Shown piece after piece: positions 8,332-15,882 of a stretch of DNA of 64,000 bases. Position 1 is the stretch's first letter; every line of letters starts with the position of its first letter. The DNA is from JADKHR01 sp041917295. GTDB lineage: Bacteria > Elusimicrobiota > Elusimicrobia > FEN-1173. Both the position numbers and the translations under genes were made by a program. The DNA is taken from contig JAYRXX010000025.1 in NCBI GenBank assembly GCA_041917295.1, positions 115,314 to 179,313 on the forward strand. The letters run 5' to 3'. The notes beneath the pieces are model-generated. The model made no database searches. It worked only from the letters and a program-made list of their open reading frames with translations, and was not told the origin of the DNA.

Positions 8332-9791
8332 GCCTGGAAACGTTGTCCGCGTCCGACATCGCCCGAAAAGTCCGCGCCAAAGAGCTTTCGGCCCGGGACG
8401 TGGCAAAATCGTTTCTTGATCGCGCCCACGGGTGGGATAAGAGCATTAAGGCTTTTTTAAGTTTTAACGACGACGCGGCTTTGGCCCAAGCCGACGCTGT
8501 GGACCGCGCCGTCGCCGCGGGAAAAGATCCCGGCCCCCTGGCGGGCGTGCCCGTGGCGGTCAAAGACAACCTGTGCGTGACGGGTACGAAAACCACCTGC
8601 GCGTCCAAAATCCTCGAAAATTTCACCGCCAACTACGACGCCACTGTGATTGAAAAATTGCGGGCGGCTGGGGCGGTGTTCATCGGCAAGACAAATTTGG
8701 ACGAGTTCGCCATGGGATCGTCCACGGAAAACTCGGCGTTTTTTACCACCCGCAACCCCTGGGACGTGTCCCGGGTTCCCGGCGGATCTTCCGGCGGAAG
8801 CGCGGCGGCCGTGGCGGCCCGGCTGGCGCCGTTGGCGTTGGGGTCGGACACGGGCGGGTCCATCCGGCAACCGGCGGCCCTGTGCGGCGTGGTGGGGCTT
8901 AAGCCCACCTACGGGCGCGTGTCGCGGTTTGGGTTGGTGGCGTTCGCTTCGTCTCTGGACCAAATCGGCCCTTTTTCGACGACGGTGGCGGACGCGGCGC
9001 TTTTGTTGCAAGTTCTGGCGGGCCACGATCCCAAGGATTCCACTTCGGCCCGGGTGCCCGTGCCGGACTATTCGGCGGCGTTGGGCCGCGGTGTTAAGGG
9101 TCTGCGGGTGGGACTGCCGAAAGAATATTTTATCGACGGGATGGATCCCGAGGTGAACCGGGCGGTTCGCCAAGCGGTGTCGACCTTGGAATCGCTCGGA
9201 GCCACGGTGAAAGAAGTGTCGTTGCCCCACACCGACGCGGGGTTGTCGGTGTATTACGTGATCGCGCCATCGGAAGCCAGCGCCAATTTGGCCCGGTTTG
9301 ATGGGGTTCGCTACGGCTACCGGTCGCCCCGGGCGACGTCGCTGTTGGAACAATACGAATTTTCCCGGGATGAGGGGTTTGGGCCCGAAGTCAAGCGACG
9401 CATCATGTTGGGTACCTACGCGCTGTCGTCGGGGTATTACGATGCCTATTATCTCAAAGCCCAGAAAGTGCGCACGTTGATTAAACAGGACTTCGACCGG
9501 GCCTTTGAGTCGGTGGACGTGATCGCCACGCCCACGGCGCCCACGGCCGCGTTTAAGGCGGGGGAAAAGTCCGACGACCCTTTGCAGATGTATTTGTCCG
9601 ACGTGTTCACCATTTCGTGCAACTTGGCGGGCTTGCCCGGGCTGTCGTTGCCCTGCGGGTTTACGTCGAACGGGTTGCCCATCGGGGTGCAGTTGTTGGG
9701 CAAACCCTTTGATGAGGAAACCGTGTTCGCCGCCGCGGCCGCTTACGAGAAGGCCACCCAATGGAACCGCATCCCGACTCGGCCGGCCTAG
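8328..9791 (+). CDS. gatA: Glutamyl-tRNA(Gln)/aspartyl-tRNA(Asn) amidotransferase subunit A
   Basis: The 487-residue amidase subunit that hydrolyses glutamine and channels ammonia to GatB. It has the amidase-signature catalytic elements: VAVKDNLC with the catalytic Lys near residue 78, and the Gly/Ser-rich segment PGGSSGGSAAAVAARLAP with GSDTGGSIRQPAA holding the cis-Ser and the Ser nucleophile. Length is standard. Its last 31 bases overlap the start of the nudix gene. The cytoplasmic enzyme works as a GatCAB heterotrimer with gatC upstream and gatB two genes downstream. Confidence 0.96.
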   Translation: MSLETLSASDIARKVRAKELSARDVAKSFLDRAHGWDKSIKAFLSFNDDAALAQADAVDRAVAAGKDPGPLAGVPVAVKDNLCVTGTKTTCASKILENFTANYDATVIEKLRAAGAVFIGKTNLDEFAMGSSTENSAFFTTRNPWDVSRVPGGSSGGSAAAVAARLAPLALGSDTGGSIRQPAALCGVVGLKPTYGRVSRFGLVAFASSLDQIGPFSTTVADAALLLQVLAGHDPKDSTSARVPVPDYSAALGRGVKGLRVGLPKEYFIDGMDPEVNRAVRQAVSTLESLGATVKEVSLPHTDAGLSVYYVIAPSEASANLARFDGVRYGYRSPRATSLLEQYEFSRDEGFGPEVKRRIMLGTYALSSGYYDAYYLKAQKVRTLIKQDFDRAFESVDVIATPTAPTAAFKAGEKSDDPLQMYLSDVFTISCNLAGLPGLSLPCGFTSNGLPIGVQLLGKPFDEETVFAAAAAYEKATQWNRIPTRPA

Positions 9792-10198
9792 TTCGGGAAG
9801 TGTCGGCGGGCGGCATTGTGGTGGGGCCCGCGGGCGTGTTGATGATTAAAGTGAAAAATTTGATGTCCCAGGTGGTGTGGACGTTTCCCAAAGGCCATTT
9901 GGAGCCGGGGGAAACCGCCGACCAGGCGGCTCTGCGGGAAGTGTTGGAAGAGACGGGCTGGCAATGCCGATTGCGCGGGCCGTTTTTGGATGTTCATTAC
10001 ACGTTTAAACGGGACGGGCGGCTCGTTGATAAAGTGGTTCATTGGTTTCGCATGGACCCGGAGAAACGGTCGGGGGAATGGGACCCCGACGAAGTTTTGG
10101 ATTGCCGGTGGGTGTCGCTGATGGAAGCCAAAAGTTTGGTGTCGTACAAATCTGACCACCGGCTTGTGGAACAACTGGAAAAAGGGGTTTCAACGTGA
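9761..10198 (+). CDS. Nudix hydrolase (bis(5'-nucleosyl)-tetraphosphatase-like)
   Basis: A 145-residue nudix protein. The nudix box runs GHLEPGE...REVLEETGW, matching GX5EX7REUXEEXGU. The preceding SAGGIVV and VVWTFPKGHLEPGE resemble diadenosine tetraphosphatases of the MutT/Ap4A group. It is wedged between gatA and gatB with a 31-bp overlap upstream and a 4-bp overlap downstream. The ATG at 9761 gives the large overlap; a GTG at 9800 is an alternative start that would still keep the whole domain (SAGGIVV). An Ap4A-type substrate would make sense beside aminoacyl-tRNA genes, since synthetases make Ap4A, but that link is inference. Confidence 0.85.
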   Translation: MEPHPDSAGLVREVSAGGIVVGPAGVLMIKVKNLMSQVVWTFPKGHLEPGETADQAALREVLEETGWQCRLRGPFLDVHYTFKRDGRLVDKVVHWFRMDPEKRSGEWDPDEVLDCRWVSLMEAKSLVSYKSDHRLVEQLEKGVST

Positions 10199-11661
10199 CG
10201 GCGTACGAATCGGTGATTGGGTTGGAAGTGCACGTTCAGCTCAAAACCAACAGCAAAATATTTTGTTCGTGCCCGACGGGGTTCGGGGAAACCGCCAACA
10301 GCCAGATTTGTCCGGTGTGTTGCGGGTATCCCGGCGTGTTGCCGGTGTTGAACAAAAAAGCCGTGGACGAGCTGGTGCGCGCCGCGTTGGCGGTGGGGTG
10401 CCGGATCAATCCCCGGTCGGTGTTCGCCCGCAAACAATATTTTTACCCCGACCTGCCGAAAAACTACCAGATTTCCCAGCACGATTTGCCCCTGGCCGTG
10501 AACGGGACGTTGGACATTCCCCAAAAATCCGGCGGAAAAAAGACCGTGCGCATTCAGCGGATTCATTTGGAAGAAGACGCGGGCAAACTGCTCCACGCCG
10601 TGGGCAGTCGGGCGTTGGATTATTCGTTGGTGGATTTGAACCGTACGGGCGTGCCTCTGATGGAGATTGTGTCGGAACCGGACCTCCGGTCGCCGGAAGA
10701 GGCCAGCGATTATTTGGACACCCTTCGAACCTTGCTTCGGTATGTGGGCGCCTCGGAATGCGACATGGAAAAAGGGTCCATGCGGTGCGACGCCAACGTC
10801 TCCATCCGGCCCGTGGGCCAAACAAGCCTGGGGACCCGGGCGGAAGTGAAAAACATGAATTCCCTTCGCAGTGTGCGCGACGCGGTGGCCCATGAAATTG
10901 CCCGCCAAATCCAAGTCGTGGAAAGCGGCGGGCGGGTGGTGCAGGAAACCCGGTTGTGGAACCAAGACGAAGGCGCCACCCATTCCATGCGCTCTAAGGA
11001 AGAGGCCCACGATTACCGTTATTTTCCGGACCCCGATTTGGTGCCCGTGGAGCTTTCGCCGGACTGGATTGAGACGTTGCGCCGATCGTTGCCGGAACTG
11101 CCGGAAGCCCGTTGCGCCCGTTACGAGCGGGATTTGGGCCTGTCGGTCTACGACGCGGCCGTCTTGACGGCGGAAAAAAACTTGGCGGACTTTTTTGAGG
11201 CGGCTCTGAACCGTTTTGAGGCGCCCGTTCGACGGGACGCGGCCAAACCCCTCACCAATTGGTTGACCACGGAACTGTTGGGCCGTTTGAACGCCCAACG
11301 CAAAACCCTCGACGAGTCTCCGGTGTCGTCGGCCCAGTTGGCCGATTTGGTGAAACTGATTTTGAAAGGGGTGATCAACAGCAAGGCGGCCAAGGTGGTC
11401 TTCGACCACATGTTCACCGAAGGCGGTGACCCGGAAACGATCGTCAAAGCCAAAGGACTCGTTCAAGTGGACGACGAGGCGGAAATCGCCCGCTGGGTGG
11501 ACGAGGTGGTGGCGTCCAATCCAAAAATTGTGGCGGACATTCAGGGCGGCAAAGCCGGGGCCGTGGGCTCGTTGGTGGGCCAGGTGATGAAACGGTCCGG
11601 CGGCCGGGCCAACCCTCAAACGGTTCAGCGCCTGTTGAAAAACAAAATTTCTCTTCCTTGA
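10195..11661 (+). CDS. gatB: Asp-tRNA(Asn)/Glu-tRNA(Gln) amidotransferase subunit B
   Basis: The 488-residue kinase/transamidase subunit that phosphorylates the misacylated tRNA and amidates it with ammonia from GatA. N-terminal YESVIGLEVHVQLKTNSKIF, the paired zinc-binding cysteines in FCSCPTGF and ICPVCCGYPG, and KQYFYPDLPKNYQISQ are GatB hallmarks. The C-terminal YqeY-like tail domain (IVADIQGGKAGAVGSLVGQV) binds tRNA. GTG start overlapping the nudix stop by four bases (GTGA) indicates tight coupling. Confidence 0.96.
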   Translation: MTAYESVIGLEVHVQLKTNSKIFCSCPTGFGETANSQICPVCCGYPGVLPVLNKKAVDELVRAALAVGCRINPRSVFARKQYFYPDLPKNYQISQHDLPLAVNGTLDIPQKSGGKKTVRIQRIHLEEDAGKLLHAVGSRALDYSLVDLNRTGVPLMEIVSEPDLRSPEEASDYLDTLRTLLRYVGASECDMEKGSMRCDANVSIRPVGQTSLGTRAEVKNMNSLRSVRDAVAHEIARQIQVVESGGRVVQETRLWNQDEGATHSMRSKEEAHDYRYFPDPDLVPVELSPDWIETLRRSLPELPEARCARYERDLGLSVYDAAVLTAEKNLADFFEAALNRFEAPVRRDAAKPLTNWLTTELLGRLNAQRKTLDESPVSSAQLADLVKLILKGVINSKAAKVVFDHMFTEGGDPETIVKAKGLVQVDDEAEIARWVDEVVASNPKIVADIQGGKAGAVGSLVGQVMKRSGGRANPQTVQRLLKNKISLP

Positions 11662-11673
11662 GAGGTCGGTGTT

Positions 11674-12924
11674 ATGTCTGAAAAAATGAAAGGGTTGAAA
11701 TGCAAGGAGTGCGAACGGCTGTACCCCACGGAAGCCATTCACGTGTGCGAATACTGTTTCGGCCCCCTGGAAGTGGACTACAACTACGACTTTATTAAAC
11801 GTTCGTTGACCCACGGCAAAATCGAGTCGGGCCCGCACACCCTGTGGCGGTACTGGGACCTGTTGCCGGTCAAAACAGACAACGTCATTTCCATCCACGA
11901 GGGCATGACGCCGTTGTTTCATGCCCGGCGACTGGGCAAGGAGCTGGGGCTGTCCAATTTGTTCATCAAAAACGACGCGGTCAACCCCACCTATTCGTTC
12001 AAAGACCGGGTGGTCAGCGTGGCGTTGTCGCGGGCGAAAGAGTTGGGGTTTGACACGGTGGCCTGCGCGTCCACAGGGAACCTGGCGGGCGCGGTGTCGG
12101 CCTACGGCGCGGCGGCGGGGTTTCGGACCTTCGTGTTTATGCCGGCGGATTTGGAGTCCGGCAAAGTGATCGGCGCGGGCATCTACGACCCGGTCATCGT
12201 GGGCGTGCGGGGCAATTACGACGAAGTCAACCGTCTGTGCGCCGAAGTGGCCGACATGTACAAGTGGGCCTTTGTGAACGTCAACCTTCGACCTTACTAT
12301 TCGGAAGGGTCCAAAACCCTCGGCTACGAAGTGGCCGAACAGTTGGGTTGGCGGGCGCCGGACCATTGCGTGGTTCCGGCGGCGAGCGGGTCTTTATTGA
12401 CCAAAATACACAAGGGGTTTAAAGAACTGGAAATGTTGGGGTTGATTCCCAAACACAAAACCCGCATGTCGGTGGCCCAGGCCGACGGATGCGCCCCGGT
12501 GGTGACGGCCATCCGGGAAAAAACCGACATTGTCCGGCCGGTGCGGCCGAAAACCATCGCCAAATCGTTGGCCATCGGCAACCCCGCCGACGGGCCCTAC
12601 GCGGCGCGAATTGTGCACGACACCCACGGCGGCGCCGACACGGCCACCGACGCGGAAATTGTGGACGGGATCCGTTTGTTGGCCCGGACGGAAGGAATTT
12701 TTACCGAAACCGCCGGGGGCGTGACCACCGCCGTGTTGAAAAAGCTGGCCCGGACTGGTATCATTTCCCCCGACGAGCTGGTGGTGGCTTACATCACCGG
12801 CAACGGGTTCAAAACCATCGAAGCCGTGGCCGGGCGCACATCGCCCATGCAAGAGATTTCGCCCACGCTGGATGAATTTAAAGAACTTTACGATCGGGTC
12901 TCGACCGCGCCCGTTCGACATTAA
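11674..12924 (+). CDS. thrC: Threonine synthase (PLP-dependent), with N-terminal zinc ribbon
   Basis: PLP enzyme that converts O-phosphohomoserine to threonine. The 416-residue product begins with a CX2C...CX2C zinc ribbon (C10, C13, C25, C28), followed by the fold-type II PLP domain with the Schiff-base lysine in YSFKDRVVSVAL (near K110), the ASTGNLAGAVSAYGAAAG phosphate-binding region and ETAGGVTTAVL. A weak Shine-Dalgarno (GAGAGG) lies just before the ATG. The carrier protein and NIL-domain genes follow. Given those neighbours, a related sulfhydrylase activity that makes homocysteine from phosphohomoserine is possible, but the sequence fits threonine synthase best. Confidence 0.9.
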   Translation: MSEKMKGLKCKECERLYPTEAIHVCEYCFGPLEVDYNYDFIKRSLTHGKIESGPHTLWRYWDLLPVKTDNVISIHEGMTPLFHARRLGKELGLSNLFIKNDAVNPTYSFKDRVVSVALSRAKELGFDTVACASTGNLAGAVSAYGAAAGFRTFVFMPADLESGKVIGAGIYDPVIVGVRGNYDEVNRLCAEVADMYKWAFVNVNLRPYYSEGSKTLGYEVAEQLGWRAPDHCVVPAASGSLLTKIHKGFKELEMLGLIPKHKTRMSVAQADGCAPVVTAIREKTDIVRPVRPKTIAKSLAIGNPADGPYAARIVHDTHGGADTATDAEIVDGIRLLARTEGIFTETAGGVTTAVLKKLARTGIISPDELVVAYITGNGFKTIEAVAGRTSPMQEISPTLDEFKELYDRVSTAPVRH

Positions 12925-13083
12925 GGGACTGCCCGAAAATAAGTTGGTCGTTTTGCCGAGGTGGTTTTGGCCCTGGGCAAGGCGCGAAGAGCGAGCATAC
13001 TCGATGAGTATGTAAGCGATGAGCAACGCAGCCCGGGGACAAAAGCGCCCGGAAAAATGGCCAAATTATTTTTGGACAGTTCC
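12925..13083 (+). repeat. Long imperfect palindrome between thrC and the carrier gene (class I)
   Basis: A 159-bp non-coding element whose outer arms, about 55 bases each, pair imperfectly: the left arm begins GGGACTGCCCGAAAATAAG and the right arm ends with its complement ending GGACAGTTCC. The centre has its own hairpin, GAGCATACTC facing GAGTATGTAAGC, flanked by GGCGCGAAGAGCGAG and GCGATGAGCAACGC. No ORF is supported. Since it ends one base before the AAGGAG ribosome-binding site of the next gene, it may lie in the operon mRNA and fold there. Confidence 0.75.
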
Positions 13084-13098
13084 TAAGGAGAATTCGTT

Positions 13099-13377
13099 AT
13101 GCCCGCAAAGGTTCGCATTCCCGCTCCGCTTCGCCGTCTGACAAAAGATCAAGCCGTGGTTGATGTGGACGGCGCCACGGTGTTCGACATCATTTTGGAT
13201 TTGGAAAAAAAGTATCCCGGCCTGAAAGAACGGTTGTGCGATGAAACCGGCCAGATTCGGCGGTTCATCAACGTGTTCGTCAACGGGGAAGACATTCGGT
13301 TCAAGGACGGCGCCAAAACGGCTGTTCCCGCCGGGGCTGAGGTGAGCGTGGTGCCCGCTATCGCCGGGGGACGTTAA
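13099..13377 (+). CDS. ThiS/MoaD-family sulfur-carrier-like protein
   Basis: A 92-residue beta-grasp protein of the MoaD/ThiS family. Segments VRIPAPLRRLTKDQ, INVFVNGEDIRF and VPAGAEVSVVPAIAGGR match the fold, and the C-terminus carries the diglycine that is thiocarboxylated in sulfur carriers. Here it ends GGR, with one residue after GG, so trimming would be needed before activation, as with carriers processed by a JAMM peptidase. AAGGAG lies about ten bases before the ATG. Its place between threonine synthase and a NIL protein suggests sulfur transfer for homocysteine/methionine or cysteine synthesis rather than molybdopterin synthesis; no moaE or moeB is present here. Confidence 0.85.
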   Translation: MPAKVRIPAPLRRLTKDQAVVDVDGATVFDIILDLEKKYPGLKERLCDETGQIRRFINVFVNGEDIRFKDGAKTAVPAGAEVSVVPAIAGGR

Positions 13378-13378
13378 C

Positions 13379-13630
13379 GTGGCCGCCCGCGTCAAACGCC
13401 GCGTGCATTTGGTGTTTCGGTCTGACCTGGTTCAAAAACCGGTGACCTGGGAGATGTCGAAAAAGTTTGATATCGTGTTTAATGTCCGACGGGCCAAAAT
13501 AACCGAAAAAACCGGAGAAAGCGTGTTGGAATTGGAAGGCGATGAGCCCACCCTGAACGCCGCGGTGGCCTGGTTGAAAAGCCAAGGCGTGACCGTGGAA
13601 CCGGTGACCCACGACACGATGGAGGGCTGA
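13379..13630 (+). CDS. NIL-domain (ferredoxin-like) protein
   Basis: An 83-residue protein consisting of a single NIL domain: RVHLVFRSDLVQKPVTWEM, then FDIVFNVRRAKITEK, a central GESVLELEGDE and AVAWLKSQGVTVEPV. NIL domains are ligand-binding modules found at the end of methionine ABC-transporter ATPases and in proteins for homocysteine synthesis from sulfide in anaerobes. GTG start one base after the carrier gene stop. The pairing with the carrier and threonine synthase suggests sulfur amino acid metabolism; the exact role is inference. Confidence 0.8.
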   Translation: MAARVKRRVHLVFRSDLVQKPVTWEMSKKFDIVFNVRRAKITEKTGESVLELEGDEPTLNAAVAWLKSQGVTVEPVTHDTMEG

Positions 13631-13658
13631 TTACGGCCCCCTTATCGGAGCGCGCCGA

Positions 13659-14033
13659 ATGAACGACGCCTCCGGCGTTGTGATGGTGGTGGAAGACGAC
13701 GCCGCCATTCGGGATCTGATGGGCGAGGAGTTGGGGTCCCACGGGTTGGCGGTGATCGGGGCCTCGTCCGGCGAAGAAGCCCTGATGTTTTTGGAAACAC
13801 AGCGGGTGGACGTGATTATCATGGACCTGCGCATGCCCGGCATGAACGGCTTGGAGACGTCGATCGCCATTAAACACCGGTTTCCCACCCTGCCCATTAT
13901 TTTGTGTACCGTTTGCAGTGAATACCAAGTGCGTCCGTTTCTGGGACGCGAAGTTCAAGCCTATCTTCCCAAACCTTTCTCCCTCAACCAACTCAACAAC
14001 ACCGTCCAGGCCGCTCTGGCTAACTCGCTCTAA
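13659..14033 (+). CDS. Single-domain response regulator (CheY-like receiver)
   Basis: A 124-residue stand-alone receiver domain. The acidic pair is E12-D13-D14, the phosphorylated Asp is D56 in VIIMDLRMPGMNG and the conserved Lys is K105 in AYLPKPF. No output domain follows, so it must act through a partner kinase or a target protein encoded elsewhere. It lies 28 bp after the NIL gene on the same strand; a functional link to that operon is not evident. No cognate histidine kinase is in the window. Confidence 0.88.
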   Translation: MNDASGVVMVVEDDAAIRDLMGEELGSHGLAVIGASSGEEALMFLETQRVDVIIMDLRMPGMNGLETSIAIKHRFPTLPIILCTVCSEYQVRPFLGREVQAYLPKPFSLNQLNNTVQAALANSL

Positions 14034-14048
14034 AAATTTACAACCCGT

Positions 14049-14090
14049 TTACAAGTTCTTAAGGGAAAATTAATCTGGGGATGCTAAAGT
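14049..14090 (+). promoter_or_regulatory. Upstream element shared with the giant gene at 32.7 kb
   Basis: TTACAAGTTCTTAAGGG (14049-14065) occurs identically at 32659-32675, and in both places exactly 32 bases separate it from the ATG. An extended -10 (TG, one base, TAAAGT at 14085-14090) ends seven bases before the ATG at 14098. The motif is either an activator/operator site or a -35 for an alternative sigma factor. Confidence 0.55.
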
Positions 14091-14097
14091 AGTCCCC

Positions 14098-14466
14098 ATG
14101 ATTCGACAAATCGGCTCAATTTTATTGGCTGTTGTGTATTTTTCAATTCACGGACCCGGGGCCTACGCTCTGGAACAATCGTTTTGGGCTCAGCGGCGTC
14201 ATCGTGCCGGAGAACGGAACACGACCGCCGCGGTTTGTTCTGTCCCAGCGGTGGGCGCCGCGGGTTTTTCATCCTTCGCGACCAAAGACGATCTGCTTTC
14301 GGCGCCCGTGGCGGAAAAAATTTCCCCCGCGGTTCTCCAAAATAATCGGGACCTGTTCGCCGTATTGGCTTAGGCCCCCGGAACCGTTCGCGCTGTTTCT
14401 GTTCCGGCGCATTTTACGGCCGCAACGCCCATTGTTATCCACATTCAAGATGTTCACGTATTACAA
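14098..14466 (+). pseudogene. 5' remnant of a paralogue of the giant secreted protein
   Basis: The frame from the ATG at 14098 gives a signal-peptide-like start (SILLAVVYFSIHGPGAYA) followed by ALEQSFWAQRRHRAGERN, which parallels ATQPEKNYWDQRRADR in the giant protein at 32.7 kb. It stops at 14373. After a shift of frame, bases 14388-14466 read VRAVSVPAHFTAATPIVIH followed by IQDVHVLQ, the counterpart of the giant protein's VVVHIQDVHHNAEAQ. The sequence then ends abruptly at the left inverted repeat of the RAYT transposon. This is a decayed gene, broken both by frameshift and by insertion. The shared upstream element supports the homology. Confidence 0.7.
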
Positions 14467-14496
14467 GGGACGTACTTTATATAATAAGATATTGAC
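14467..14496 (+). repeat. Left inverted repeat of the RAYT element
   Basis: Begins GGGACGTACTTTATATAATA and continues AAGATATTGAC. It matches the reverse complement of the right end with about five mismatches in 29 positions. It also contains the start of the transposase -35 box (TTGACA at 14492). Confidence 0.7.
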
Positions 14497-14520
14497 AACA
14501 TTACACTGAATGTTTAAGAT
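14492..14520 (+). promoter_or_regulatory. Promoter of the RAYT transposase
   Basis: TTGACA (14492-14497), 17-bp spacer, TAAGAT (14515-14520); the ATG follows after six bases. This predicts a leaderless transposase message driven from within the element's own left end. Confidence 0.6.
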
Positions 14521-14526
14521 GGCCCC

Positions 14527-15534
14527 ATGCCACGCCAACGACGATTAGATGTTCCCGGGGTTCTCCATCACGTTGTCGCTCGTGGCATTGACCGGCGGAA
14601 GATCTTTATGGACGATCAGGACCGGAGCGACTTCCTGGATCGACTGGAACTGGCTCTCGATAAAACCGAGTGTCGGTGCTACGCCTGGGTCTTAATGCCC
14701 AATCATTTTCACCTATTAATTCGCACAGGGCCTACGCCGCTCAGTGTCATGATGAGAAGACTTTTGACGGGTTACGCGGTTGGGTTCAACCATCGACATC
14801 ATCGGCATGGCCATCTGTTTCAAAACCGTTACAAATCCATTTTATGCCAAGAAGAATCCTACTTTATGGAGTTGGTGCGTTACATCCATTTGAATCCCGT
14901 GCGGGGCAGGTTGCTGGACACGATGGAAAAATTGGACCACTATCCTTGGAGTGGCCACGGGGTTCTGCTTGGGACGCGGAAGAATAATTGGCAGGAGAGG
15001 GTGGATGTTTTGAGTCGGTTTGGGAAAAGGGAAACTTCTTCCATCGCCGGGTATAGGCAATTCATCCAAGACGGTTGGGAAATGGGGCGGCGGGATGATT
15101 TAACGGGGGGAGGTTTGCGCCGAAGTGCCGGCGGATGGCAAGCGCTCCTGTCCATGAGGCGAAATAAGGACTATCAGAAGGGGGATGAACGGATATTGGG
15201 CGATGGTGATTTTGTTAATGGGGTGTTGAAAGCGAGTGAGGAAGCGCTGACGGAAACAGAACGCTTGAAGCGGGAAGGGTGGACATGGGAACAGTTGGTC
15301 CGGAGGGCGTGCGAGTTGAAGCAAATATCTTTCCAGGATCTGAAGCGGAAGGGCCGCAACAACGCCATTTCTCAGGCGAAGGCAATGTTGGGAGATGCAG
15401 GACTTCATAGGTTGGGGATGAAGCAAAAGGATATCGCGGAAAAATTAGGGATATCCCAGGGGGCGCTCTCTCAGATTTATCGATCTACACAGAGGGGAAT
15501 TGGTGATATCTTAATATCTAAAGAACGTCCCTAA
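14527..15534 (+). CDS. REP-associated tyrosine transposase (RAYT, Y1_Tnp family) with C-terminal HTH extension
   Basis: HUH single-strand endonuclease of the RAYT branch of IS200/IS605 transposases. The 335-residue product has the HUH motif H60-F61-H62 in MPNHFHLLIR, the GHLFQNRYKS segment and the predicted catalytic tyrosine Y119 in VRYIHLNPVRG. The usual RAYT core is about 150-200 residues; here about 130 more follow, ending in a helix-turn-helix-like segment (MKQKDIAEKLGISQGALSQI) similar to the DnaA-like/HTH tails of some RAYTs, which may bind the element ends. The stop codon overlaps the right inverted repeat. The gene looks intact. Confidence 0.9.
   Translation: MPRQRRLDVPGVLHHVVARGIDRRKIFMDDQDRSDFLDRLELALDKTECRCYAWVLMPNHFHLLIRTGPTPLSVMMRRLLTGYAVGFNHRHHRHGHLFQNRYKSILCQEESYFMELVRYIHLNPVRGRLLDTMEKLDHYPWSGHGVLLGTRKNNWQERVDVLSRFGKRETSSIAGYRQFIQDGWEMGRRDDLTGGGLRRSAGGWQALLSMRRNKDYQKGDERILGDGDFVNGVLKASEEALTETERLKREGWTWEQLVRRACELKQISFQDLKRKGRNNAISQAKAMLGDAGLHRLGMKQKDIAEKLGISQGALSQIYRSTQRGIGDILISKERP
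15503..15531 (+). repeat. Right inverted repeat of the RAYT element
   Basis: Reads GTGATATCTTAATATCTAAA then GAACGTCCC; its reverse complement GGGACGTTCTTTAGATATTA aligns to the left end at 14467. It encodes the last codons of the transposase. Confidence 0.7.
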
Positions 15535-15640
15535 AGTCCAAGCCGCGCTGGCCCGGATCCGCCAAAAAAAACCAGACAACCCCCGCCGAACCATCGCCTA
15601 CTTGATCGCAATGATTCGGGATTCTCAAAACGACCGATAG
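15533..15640 (+). pseudogene. Probable 3' remnant of the gene split by the RAYT element
   Basis: Reads KVQAALARIRQKKPDNPRR followed by TIAYLIAMIRDSQNDR and a stop, with coding-like composition but no start. It joins in frame to the remnant on the left of the transposon if the element is excised. It cannot be aligned with confidence to the giant protein, so the assignment rests on frame and position only. Confidence 0.45.
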
Positions 15641-15702
15641 CCTTACCCAATTCCGTACCGTCTTTGACCTCATCCGAGACTGCGGCGGCGCCAAAATAAG
15701 AC

Positions 15703-15730
15703 TTGACAAATTCTGTAAACATGCCATAAT
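15703..15730 (+). promoter_or_regulatory. Promoter of the cold-shock gene
   Basis: TTGACA (15703-15708), 16-bp spacer, CATAAT (15725-15730) preceded by TG (extended -10). Predicted transcription start near 15737 leaves a 5' leader of about 145 nt, a length typical of temperature-responsive cspA leaders. No other gene is seen in 15641-15882. Confidence 0.65.
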
Positions 15731-15882
15731 GAAGGCCGTAAGATTGAAGTTTGGCTTCCGGTTCGTCGGTGGAACATCATCGTAACAAGCCGTGTGTGAC
15801 CAACATCCGCGTGGCTGTCAATGCGTGAGATTCGCTGTGGAATGCGCTTCAGAAACTATCTTACATGGACGGTGATGTTTCA

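Larger units (their letters stand above)
14467..15532 (+). mobile_element. RAYT (IS200/Y1 family) transposon with imperfect terminal inverted repeats
   Basis: A 1.07-kb element bounded by about 30-bp imperfect inverted repeats starting GGGACGT on both sides, containing one transposase gene. If 14467-15532 is removed, the flanks join in a single open frame reading IQDVHVLQ-KVQAALARIRQ, consistent with insertion into the paralogue gene. No target duplication is visible, as expected for HUH-type single-strand transposition. The boundary is uncertain by a base or so. Confidence 0.7.

Noticed and set aside
10039..12366. A 775-residue antisense frame over gatB and thrC
   Set aside because: Same artefact; both sense genes have complete catalytic motifs.
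12925..13083. A riboswitch (for example SAM or T-box) before the carrier gene
   Set aside because: The element is a long palindrome with no known riboswitch core or T-box sequence; it resembles a repeat element.
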